Assembly: GCA_934358405.1 (NCBI GenBank)
Contig: CAKRKL010000112.1
Span: 1 to 6,436 of the forward strand
Source of the DNA: an uncultured Blautia sp.
Lineage (GTDB): Bacteria; Bacillota; Clostridia; Lachnospirales; Lachnospiraceae
Length of the DNA stretch: 6,436 bases
Reading direction: 5' to 3'
The notes beneath the pieces are model-generated. The model worked only from the letters and a program-made list of their open reading frames with translations. It did no database searches and was not told the origin of the DNA. This document shows positions 1-6,106 of the stretch, one piece after another. The translations under genes and the position numbers were made by a program. Positions within the stretch are counted from its first letter, which is position 1. Each line of letters starts with the position of its first letter.

Positions 1-1
1 C

Positions 2-175
2 CAGTCTTTGCTTACCCTGGAAAAGGACGAAGTGGCGTCTGTGGAATACTGGCTGTATCTGGAAGGCTGTGATGAGCAGTGCTTTGATCCGGTGCAAAAT
101 AAAGATACCCAGCTTCAGCTTGCCTTTGCAGGTGTGGATCTGCAGCAGGATGAGCAGAAAGGAGAGACAGCATGA
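2..175 (+). CDS. C-terminal end of a SipW-dependent-type exported protein (5' partial)
   Basis: An open frame enters from the left edge (first full codon at base 2), runs 57 codons and stops at TGA 173-175. The visible tail contains Y-L-E-G-C-D-E-Q-C (cysteine codons at 68-70 and 80-82) followed by an L-x-L-A-F-x-G-V strand. The next gene ends in a closely matching arrangement (LEGCDPDC, then HLAFFGV), and the third gene in a weaker one (LEGTDEAC, then RMRFTG). The three are therefore probably tandem paralogues. The signal peptide of this one lies outside the window, so export is inferred from its relatives. Its stop overlaps the next start as ATGA (172-175), implying translational coupling. 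It is certainly coding. The family assignment is good by similarity to its neighbour, and its molecular function is unknown. Confidence 0.8.
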   Translation, partial: QSLLTLEKDEVASVEYWLYLEGCDEQCFDPVQNKDTQLQLAFAGVDLQQDEQKGETA

Positions 176-1038
176 AAAATGTCTTCAGAACCTGGTTTCT
201 GGGTATCACTACTATATTTGCCATTCTGGCACTTAGTGCAGCTACCTATGCCTGGTTTACCTCTAACCGGGCAGTTTCCACAAGTACGGCAACAGCAAGA
301 ACAAAGGAAGAGTCATTGGAGCTTCAGCTGAGCAGTCAGGGCGGGAGCAGCTTTCAAAGTGAAGAGACAGCTGCCATTACCCAGGTGAACCAGACTAAGG
401 CAGAGCAGCTGATGCCGGTTTCCACCGCGGATCTGAAGGATTTTGTGTATTCGCCCGGAACCGTAGAGGGAATGGCTGCCTCCTTTTTGCCGGTAGAAGA
501 GGAGAAATACTATTATCATGGAAGGCTTTACCTGCGCGCTTCCGGAAATGGCCTGGCAGAGGGAGCTACTATGAAGCTTTATCTGGATCAAAGTGACGGG
601 TTTCTTGGACAGGCTTCGGGCGGAGCACTTCTGAGTGCATCAAGGCTTGGCCTTGTGTTTGATGAAGACAGCTCCACAGCAGTGATCCTGCGTCTTACAG
701 AGGAGGAAAGCGCCAGCAGCCAGCAGACCTACAACACGGTAATTAACGGGCAGACTCTTGGAAGTGGGCAGGTGCTTGCGTACCAGAACAAGGTGGTAAG
801 TGCCGTCTCTGATCCAAGCCAGCCCATTGCCGATTACACAGTTTCGTTTACGGATAACAGCATTCACCTTCCGGATAAGGAGCTGCTTAACATGAAGCTG
901 AACCAGATTTATACTCTTGATGTTTATTTTTATCTGGAGGGCTGTGACCCAGACTGCTCCGACGGGATCAGCCAGAATATGGCAGATATCCATCTGGCAT
1001 TTTTCGGGGTATTAGACCAGGGGGAGGATAACCAATGA
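172..1038 (+). CDS. SipW-dependent-type exported protein, TasA/camelysin-like
   Basis: A 288-residue protein of unknown molecular function, predicted to be exported. Residues 1-6 are basic, 8-24 form a hydrophobic core, and A-A-T-Y-A-W-F-T (23-30) matches the SipW-type signal peptide seen in TasA and camelysin-like proteins; cleavage is most likely after Ala27 (inferred). The mature part is rich in Ser, Thr, Gln, Glu and alternating beta-type segments, such as YHGRLYLRAS (115-124) and TLDVYFYLEG (248-257), consistent with a beta-sandwich. Its only cysteines are Cys258 and Cys262 in LEGCDPDC, a possible disulfide once outside the cell. An AAAGGAG site (158-164) lies 7 bases before the ATG, supporting this start. 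The gene overlaps both neighbours by four bases (ATGA). In Bacillus such proteins build biofilm fibres or act as surface proteases. No protease motif was recognised here, so a structural or surface role is the better guess. Confidence 0.85.
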   Translation: MKNVFRTWFLGITTIFAILALSAATYAWFTSNRAVSTSTATARTKEESLELQLSSQGGSSFQSEETAAITQVNQTKAEQLMPVSTADLKDFVYSPGTVEGMAASFLPVEEEKYYYHGRLYLRASGNGLAEGATMKLYLDQSDGFLGQASGGALLSASRLGLVFDEDSSTAVILRLTEEESASSQQTYNTVINGQTLGSGQVLAYQNKVVSAVSDPSQPIADYTVSFTDNSIHLPDKELLNMKLNQIYTLDVYFYLEGCDPDCSDGISQNMADIHLAFFGVLDQGEDNQ

Positions 1039-1817
1039 AAAGAAAAAACAAAGTTATCCGAAACCGTTTCTACACCTCTTTGCTTCTGGTGCTGATGGCA
1101 CTGGTTGCAGTGACTGCTGCGACGGTGGCATGGTTTTCCATAGCGGACAAGGCCAAGGTCCGTTCCATGGGGCTGGAAATCGTGTCAGATGTGGACCTCA
1201 GAATGGATTTGGATGCCCACAGAACCATTGAGCAGTATGTAAAAACCCTGTCCTTTGAGTCTATTGCGAAAAGGATTTTGCAGGAAAAGGGCTTTTCCAT
1301 GGAGGAAACCCCTTTGAAGCCTGTGACTACCTCAGACTGCAGCACCTTTACCTTTGAAAATGGAAGCACGGCAGATGCCGCAAGCGGCGTTTATCTGGAA
1401 TTCACGCTGCACTTTATGGCAGAAAGGGACATGATCATCCATCTCACAAGTGCCAACAGCAGCAGTGCAGAGGATGGAACCTTAGTATCCTCGGGAAACA
1501 GCCAGCTTCCCAGGGCAATGAGGATTTCCTTTACCACAGATGGCCAGAGCTGGGTATATGATCCCGGAATGGAGGATTCCCTTCAAAATAACAGTGGACT
1601 TCGTACCTTTGGCCTTGGAAGCGCTTCGGCAATGCGTATTTCTGATAACAACGCCCTGTTTTCCCTGAAGCAGGAGCAGGATAAAGCAGTTGTGGTACAT
1701 ATCTGGCTGGAGGGCACAGATGAGGCATGCACAGATGAACTGCAGTCAGCTGACTATTCCATCAGAATGCGTTTTACAGGTACCGATGAAAGTGGAAATA
1801 CGTTCTCCGGTCAATAG
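1035..1817 (+). CDS. SipW-dependent-type exported protein, diverged paralogue
   Basis: A 260-residue protein, predicted to be exported, with unknown molecular function. A basic N-terminus (KRKNK, residues 2-6) precedes a hydrophobic stretch (14-30) and the SipW-type junction A-A-T-V-A-W-F-S (28-35); cleavage is probable after Ala32 (inferred). The rest is polar with alternating beta-type strands, for example GVYLEFTLHF (118-127) and AMRISFTTDG (161-170). The C-terminal block IWLEGTDEACTD (223-234) aligns with LEGCD-x-x-C of the two upstream proteins, but the first cysteine is Thr228. The other cysteines are Cys102 and Cys232, so any disulfide would be wired differently. A GGGGAGG site (1021-1027) lies 7 bases before the ATG, which overlaps the previous stop as ATGA (1035-1038). 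This is the last gene before the dyad and the internal promoter, so it probably closes the first translationally coupled block. Confidence 0.83.
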   Translation: MKRKNKVIRNRFYTSLLLVLMALVAVTAATVAWFSIADKAKVRSMGLEIVSDVDLRMDLDAHRTIEQYVKTLSFESIAKRILQEKGFSMEETPLKPVTTSDCSTFTFENGSTADAASGVYLEFTLHFMAERDMIIHLTSANSSSAEDGTLVSSGNSQLPRAMRISFTTDGQSWVYDPGMEDSLQNNSGLRTFGLGSASAMRISDNNALFSLKQEQDKAVVVHIWLEGTDEACTDELQSADYSIRMRFTGTDESGNTFSGQ

Positions 1818-1829
1818 TTGGTATTGACC
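1809..1829. repeat. Perfect inverted repeat, candidate operator
   Basis: GGTCAATA (1809-1816) and TATTGACC (1822-1829) are exact reverse complements around a 5-base centre (GTTGG). The left arm includes the last sense codons and the first two bases of the TAG stop of the exported-protein gene. The right arm contains the whole TTGACC -35 box of the predicted promoter. As RNA it would form an 8-bp stem, but no U-run follows and the stem is AU-rich in part, so it is a poor terminator. A dimeric repressor or activator site is the better reading. The dyad is seen directly; the operator role is inferred. Confidence 0.5.
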
Positions 1830-1852
1830 TTGGGCGGACTTCGTAATAAAAT
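1824..1852 (+). promoter_or_regulatory. Predicted sigma-A-type promoter for the signal peptidase operon
   Basis: TTGACC (1824-1829) and TAAAAT (1847-1852) are separated by exactly 17 bases, each one base away from the consensus hexamers TTGACA and TATAAT. The spacer is followed by AT-rich DNA. Transcription would begin near 1859, giving a short leader of about 29 bases with a GAGGGAG ribosome site (1875-1881) before the ATG at 1888. This lies in the only gap longer than 30 bases in the window. It implies that the peptidase/ATPase genes can be expressed apart from the exported proteins upstream. The -35 box lies within a perfect dyad, suggesting regulation at this point. Confidence 0.65.
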
Positions 1853-1887
1853 AAATACATATATTTTGCGTTAAGAGGGAGAAGACA

Positions 1888-2655
1888 ATGAAAGTATTAA
1901 AACGTATTGGAACCATCGTGATCAGTGTACTTCTGTGGGTGGTTATTCTGGTAGCTGCACTTTATGCATTTACTACCATGGCATCAAGAGACAATCAGAA
2001 TGTAGCGAACCTTTTCGGCTATACGCCGCTTGCTGTACAGTCTGATTCTATGGCACCTACATTTCATGCAGGAGATCTGATTTTTATCCGTACATGCGAT
2101 CCTTCTGCTTTACAGGAAGGAGATATCATCTGTTTCCATACGATCATTAACAATGAATACGCACTGAATACCCACCGTATCCAGAGCATAGAGACTGTAG
2201 GGGATGCAAGAAGCTATACCACCATCGGTGATAATAACAATGGCATTGCCGATACTCATGTGATTTCAGACGGAGACATTGTGGGTAAATATGTGGGACA
2301 TGTAACCGGGCTTGGCAAGGTAATGGATTTCCTTTCAAGCAGTATGGGATTTTTGCTGGTGATCGTGCTTCCTATGCTGTTGTTCTTCATATATCAGATT
2401 TACCATCTGATCATGATCAGCATCAATCTGAAGCGTGCCATGGCTGTAGAGTCTGCAAAAGAAGAGGAGAAAGCCCGCATGGCAGCAAGAGAGGCTGACC
2501 AAAAAGAGCAGGAGCAGGCCAAGAAGGCTAAGAATGAAGCAGAGGCTGCTCTTGAGGAAGCAAAACGTATGCGCGAGGAGGCGGAGGCACTTCGTGCAAA
2601 GGCACAGGAGGAGCTTGAAAGAGCAAAGAAAAATGACCCGAACGGGGAGGTATAA
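1888..2655 (+). CDS. sipW: SipW-like signal peptidase I (S26B) with cytoplasmic coiled-coil tail
   Basis: A membrane-bound serine protease of the S26B (ER/archaeal/SipW) branch, which removes signal peptides from exported proteins. A membrane segment (about 9-30) is followed by the catalytic domain. The nucleophile box is Q-S-D-S-M-A-P-T with Ser54. The conserved N-T-H-R-I motif gives His96, in place of the lysine of ordinary bacterial LepB. G-D-N-N-N-G-I-A-D supplies the acidic residues Asp115 and Asp122. A second membrane segment (about 154-178) returns the chain to the cytoplasm. Residues 181-250 are a highly charged Ala/Glu/Lys/Arg helix predicted as a coiled coil, a tail that typical SipW lacks. 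GAGGGAG (1875-1881) lies 6 bases before the ATG. Likely substrates are the SipW-type exported proteins encoded just upstream. The peptidase assignment is firm. The use of the tail to bind the coiled-coil proteins of the next two genes is inference. Confidence 0.92.
   Translation: MKVLKRIGTIVISVLLWVVILVAALYAFTTMASRDNQNVANLFGYTPLAVQSDSMAPTFHAGDLIFIRTCDPSALQEGDIICFHTIINNEYALNTHRIQSIETVGDARSYTTIGDNNNGIADTHVISDGDIVGKYVGHVTGLGKVMDFLSSSMGFLLVIVLPMLLFFIYQIYHLIMISINLKRAMAVESAKEEEKARMAAREADQKEQEQAKKAKNEAEAALEEAKRMREEAEALRAKAQEELERAKKNDPNGEV
2644..2650 (+). promoter_or_regulatory. Ribosome binding site supporting a GTG start
   Basis: GGGGAGG lies inside the last codons of the signal peptidase gene, 10 bases before GTG at 2661. 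No ATG lies in frame before the second membrane segment (Met60), so this site and the intact N-terminal hydrophobic segment favour the GTG start. Confidence 0.65.
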
Positions 2656-2660
2656 AGTCT

Positions 2661-4292
2661 GTGAGTGAGTTCCTGAAATTTGCCTATGAGCTGTTGTCAC
2701 AGGTTGTTTATAACATTGTGACCTGGCTGGTTGCCTTTTTGAAGCTTTTTATTACCGGCTGGGCAGATTATTTTCTTATTTTTCGTACATATTTTCCTAC
2801 GCTGGAGATTTTTGCCAGGATTTTGTCTGTGCTTCTGATGATTATTTTGTTTGCCATTCCGATCCTGCTGCTCGTAATCCTGGTGCGTCATATGATCCTG
2901 CGCCATCAGCTGAAGGCAGATAAGACGGACAATGCAGCATTATATAAAGAGATTGGGCGCCTGAACAAGCAGGTTCTTTCGCTGATGGAGGAGAAAAACA
3001 GCATTCTGGCCCTGAAGGTAAATGCCATGGGCGGTACCGGACGGATTCCTTATGTTGGTGCGTCCGCACTGACAGATGACGTGCTTCCCACTGTAGGCGA
3101 AGTGACAAGCGGCAAGGGACTGGCAGCAGGGGGAGCAGCAGGAGTAGTAGCAGGGGGAGCAGCAGCGGCACCTGTTGTTAACGCGGTGCTTTCTGAACCG
3201 AAGAATCAGGTGACTCATCGTTTTCCCAAGCTTACGCTTGTGGATGAGAAGTATGCCAGCTATGAGCTGCCGGATTACAATAATATTATCACGCTGGAGG
3301 AATTTGCAGAGGGCTACCGCCTTTTTGCTGCAAGCCAGATGAAGCTTTATTATACACCTGAGATTGTCAGAAGATTTGTGGCAGGTATGGCAGCAAGCAA
3401 GCTGCTGATCCTGGAGGGTATTTCCGGTACTGGTAAAACCAGTCTTCCCTATTCTTTCAGCCGTTATCTGTACAATCCTGCAACTATCGTATCCGTGCAG
3501 CCCTCCTTCCGAGACAGAAGTGAGCTGCTGGGATATTTTAATGAATTTTCCAAGCGTTTTAATGAGACAGAGTTTCTCAGAGCCCTGTATGAAGCGAATT
3601 ATCGCGAAGAGCCTACTCTTATCGTGCTGGATGAGATGAACCTTGCCCGTATTGAGTATTATTTTGCGGAAATGCTTTCTGTACTTGAAATGCCAAGCAA
3701 GGATGAGTGGATCCTGGATCTTGTGCCTACTGCATGGGAGGGAGATCCCCTGAAAATGGACGGCGGTAAGATTCATGTTTCCGATGCTACCTGGTTCGTG
3801 GGTACGGCGAACAATGATGATTCCACCTTTACCATTACAGATAAGGTGTATGACCGTGCCATGCCTATCGAGCTGAATGAGAGGGCGGATGCCTTTGAAT
3901 GTGAGCCTCAGCCTGCATGTAATGTTACGGCAGCACATCTGGAATATTTGTTCCAGAAGGCGAAGGTGGAGCATCCGATCAGCGATGAGCTTATGGATAA
4001 GATGCAGAAGCTTGACAATTATCTGGTTACCCGCTTCAAGCTTTCCTTTGGAAACCGTATTATGAAGCAGATGTATGATTTCATTCCGGTTTACGTGGCC
4101 TGCGGCGGCACAGAGCTTGATGCCATGGACTACATTGTGGCACGTAAGGTCCTGAAGAAATTCGAGAGTATGAATGTCACCTTTGTAAGAGATGAGATTA
4201 CCGGTCTGATTAGTTATATTGAGAAGACCTTTGGAAAAGCAGGGATGGAGGACAGTAAGTCTTATCTGAGGAGAATCCAGAACCTGTACTAA
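2661..4292 (+). CDS. Membrane-anchored McrB-type AAA+ ATPase
   Basis: A 543-residue protein with a GTG start, five bases after the peptidase stop. Two N-terminal membrane segments (about 11-41 and 48-80) precede a short coiled coil (about 84-120) and a Gly/Ala-rich stretch (154-171). The C-terminal half is an AAA+ NTPase domain: Walker A G-I-S-G-T-G-K-T (253-260, Lys259), Walker B T-L-I-V-L-D-E-M-N-L-A-R (319-330, Asp324 and Glu325), sensor-1 region G-T-A-N-N-D-D (381-387), and D-K-V-Y-D-R-A with a candidate arginine finger Arg399. The D-E-M-N-L-A-R-(I/V)-E-Y-Y-F element is typical of McrB-type AAA+ proteins. McrB-family motors form hexamers driven by NTP and bind a McrC-type partner; a DUF2357-like protein follows here. 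The classical McrB DNA-recognition domain is not seen, and the N-terminus is membrane-embedded instead. All catalytic residues are present, so it should be active. Whether it prefers ATP or GTP cannot be read from the sequence. Confidence 0.88.
   Translation: MSEFLKFAYELLSQVVYNIVTWLVAFLKLFITGWADYFLIFRTYFPTLEIFARILSVLLMIILFAIPILLLVILVRHMILRHQLKADKTDNAALYKEIGRLNKQVLSLMEEKNSILALKVNAMGGTGRIPYVGASALTDDVLPTVGEVTSGKGLAAGGAAGVVAGGAAAAPVVNAVLSEPKNQVTHRFPKLTLVDEKYASYELPDYNNIITLEEFAEGYRLFAASQMKLYYTPEIVRRFVAGMAASKLLILEGISGTGKTSLPYSFSRYLYNPATIVSVQPSFRDRSELLGYFNEFSKRFNETEFLRALYEANYREEPTLIVLDEMNLARIEYYFAEMLSVLEMPSKDEWILDLVPTAWEGDPLKMDGGKIHVSDATWFVGTANNDDSTFTITDKVYDRAMPIELNERADAFECEPQPACNVTAAHLEYLFQKAKVEHPISDELMDKMQKLDNYLVTRFKLSFGNRIMKQMYDFIPVYVACGGTELDAMDYIVARKVLKKFESMNVTFVRDEITGLISYIEKTFGKAGMEDSKSYLRRIQNLY
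3125..3165 (+). repeat. Short in-frame direct repeat encoding a Gly/Ala-rich stretch
   Basis: The same 17 bases (beginning AGCAGGGGGAG) occur at 3125-3141 and 3149-3165, exactly 24 bases apart. This is an in-frame eight-codon near-duplication. It encodes repeated A-G-G-A-A units at about residues 155-170 of the AAA+ protein. It looks like a slippage-prone spacer between the membrane/coiled-coil part and the ATPase domain. Confidence 0.7.
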
Positions 4293-4318
4293 AATGTGCT
4301 TGAATAAGGAGAGCAAAG

Positions 4319-6103
4319 ATGGCCAATACCATAGACGACTTATATGCCAAATATACCACCCAGGTGGGAGAGGCGCTGGAGGATGACAGATATTTCCAGT
4401 ATCTGTTTGAAATGGTTCAGGCAGGAGATAATACTCTGCAGCAGAAGAACCGGATCCTGCATAAGGTTGTGGACGAGCAGTGGCTGACAGTTGTGGAGGA
4501 AGGCATTGAGTCTATTTTCAATATCGTGGATAAACCAAGAAGGTTTATTGCTACCTCTGAGGAGGTGGTGCCGGTTGCCCTTGCCAAGAAGATCACAGCA
4601 GACAGTGTGCGCCATCTCAGCCAGAATACCCAGTTTATCGCCTCTGATGCGAACGGGGATATTCAGCCAACCCGTATCCTCAACGTAACTACAGAGGAGA
4701 GCTACGATCTGTATGAAAACCGCTTCGTGTATCATCTGATCCAGAGACTTTTTGCATTTGTTGATAAGCGCACAGATGTGATCTTCTGGTCTACAGGGGA
4801 TGAAACCTGCAATACCATGAGCATGGAGAGTAAGATTGACGATGCTTATGAGGAAATTTCTTATAAGATCGAGATGACCATTAAGAATCGCCAGAGCTTT
4901 GTGGAAAACGACAGCGACAATATGAATGTCTTCAAAAGAATCGATCGTGTGCGCAGAATGGCAAGAGTGCTGCGGACCAGCTCCTTTTGTGATATTATGA
5001 ACGGATGCTCCAGGGTGCGAAGTCCTATCCAGAGAACCAACCTGATGATGAAGGATCCGGATTACCGTACCTGCTATAAGCTCTGGCAGTTTATTGAGAG
5101 CTATGATGAAGTAGGATATACCATCGAGGAGCAGGATAGTGCTCTGGAGTTTGATGAAGAGTACCTGCTTCAGATGTACACCAATCTGATCACCAATTAT
5201 ACGGTATTTAAGAGCCTTCTGGAATCTGATCCCCGCAAAATGTCTGAGCTTGCCAGCAAGCATCCGGCTCCTGTGAAGCCTAAATTTATCAAGGAGATCA
5301 AGGAAGAGATTGTAGAGGACTACAACATTCCGGATGTGGAAATCCGCAAGGTGATCGTTGAGGAGGTTACCCAGGCACAGCTGGATGCAGAAGAGAAGCT
5401 TAAGGAGGAAACTGACCGCTGCAATGAGCTCAGGGAGCAGAATTCCCAGCTTGAGGATTCCCTTAATGATCTTCAGTGGCAGCTTCAGTCCCTGATGGAT
5501 CAGATGGAAGCCTTGGAAGAGCAGAAGCAGCAGCTTGAGAATGCAAAAACGACTCTTGAAATACAGCTGGAGGACAGCGAGGAAACCTTAAAAGCAGCCA
5601 ACAGTGCTCACCAGGAAACCCGTAAGGCACTAAAAGAGGCAGAAGAGAACAGCCGCAAAGCAGAAGAAGCACGCTGGCAGGCAGAGGAAGAGACCCGTCT
5701 TGTCAAAGCCCAGGCTGAGTATGCGGCAGCCGCAGCCAAGGAGGAAGCCAGCAGGCAGATCCATAAGGCACAGGAGGATGCAAAAAGAGAGACTGTGGAG
5801 GCGAAGAACAAGGCCATCACCGAGGCCTCAGAGGCCAGAAAGAAGGCAGAGCAGACAGTAAAAGAAGCACAGCTGGATGCGAAAAAGAGGGTAGAGGCTG
5901 CACAGAAAAAAGCCCATAAGGATGTAGAGCGCCTGAAGAAGCAAAATGCAGAAGCTCTGGAGCAGATGAAGCAGCAGCTTGAAAATGCAAACAAAGAGAA
6001 AGAGAAGGCTCTTGCCAAAGCCCAGGCGAATACCCTGTCCCATTATCTTGTTAATGCTCTGCAGGATCGCCGTGACCGCAAAAACAAAGAGGATGACAAC
6101 TGA
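4319..6103 (+). CDS. DUF2357 (McrC-like) protein with long C-terminal coiled coil, no nuclease seen
   Basis: A 594-residue soluble protein, probably the partner of the preceding AAA+ motor. Residues 1 to about 340 look like the DUF2357 region of McrC-type proteins: R-F-I (75-77), S-V-R-H-L-S (96-101), Y-D-L-Y-E-N-R-F-V-Y-H-L (129-140), and a later P-I-Q-R-T-N-L (236-242) followed by D-P-D-Y-R-T-C-Y-K-L-W (246-256). McrC proteins usually continue into a PD-(D/E)XK nuclease. None is recognisable here. Instead, residues about 350-568 are a long coiled coil with a seven-leucine heptad run (Leu371 to Leu413), then eleven-residue repeats (484-538). The tail is basic/acidic (582-594). An AAGGAG site (4306-4311) lies 7 bases before the ATG, and 26 bases separate it from the ATPase gene. 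The coding call is certain, the coiled coil is clear, and the DUF2357 assignment is from remembered motif patterns. A scaffold or adaptor role is inference. Confidence 0.8.
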   Translation: MANTIDDLYAKYTTQVGEALEDDRYFQYLFEMVQAGDNTLQQKNRILHKVVDEQWLTVVEEGIESIFNIVDKPRRFIATSEEVVPVALAKKITADSVRHLSQNTQFIASDANGDIQPTRILNVTTEESYDLYENRFVYHLIQRLFAFVDKRTDVIFWSTGDETCNTMSMESKIDDAYEEISYKIEMTIKNRQSFVENDSDNMNVFKRIDRVRRMARVLRTSSFCDIMNGCSRVRSPIQRTNLMMKDPDYRTCYKLWQFIESYDEVGYTIEEQDSALEFDEEYLLQMYTNLITNYTVFKSLLESDPRKMSELASKHPAPVKPKFIKEIKEEIVEDYNIPDVEIRKVIVEEVTQAQLDAEEKLKEETDRCNELREQNSQLEDSLNDLQWQLQSLMDQMEALEEQKQQLENAKTTLEIQLEDSEETLKAANSAHQETRKALKEAEENSRKAEEARWQAEEETRLVKAQAEYAAAAAKEEASRQIHKAQEDAKRETVEAKNKAITEASEARKKAEQTVKEAQLDAKKRVEAAQKKAHKDVERLKKQNAEALEQMKQQLENANKEKEKALAKAQANTLSHYLVNALQDRRDRKNKEDDN

Positions 6104-6106
6104 TCC

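Noticed and set aside
1809..1845. The dyad at the end of the third exported-protein gene as an intrinsic terminator
   Set aside because: The 8-bp stem is followed by TTGGGCGG rather than a T-run, so it does not fit a Rho-independent terminator.
1830..1870. Alternative -10 box TATATT at 1860-1865
   Set aside because: No acceptable -35 box lies at 16-18 bp upstream (GACTTC at 17 bp is poor), and the TTGACC/TAAAAT pair is far better.
3429..3443. Inverted repeat ACTGGT-AAA-ACCAGT
   Set aside because: It lies within the Walker A codons, the stem is only 6 bp with a 3-base loop and no U-run. The codons for Gly-Thr-Gly-Lys-Thr-Ser explain it.
2940..4316. A 458-codon open frame on the minus strand opposite the AAA+ gene
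   Set aside because: It is antisense to a gene with intact Walker motifs and a good ribosome site, its translation shows no recognisable domain, and its length follows from the codon bias of the opposite strand.
4340..5263. A 307-codon minus-strand open frame opposite the DUF2357 gene
   Set aside because: It is a shadow of the plus-strand coding region, with a Leu/His/Ile-rich composition and no recognised motif.
2661..6103. Classical McrBC restriction system
   Set aside because: The N-terminus of the ATPase is membrane-spanning rather than DNA-binding, and no nuclease motif was seen in the DUF2357 protein. The resemblance is limited to the motor and partner domains.
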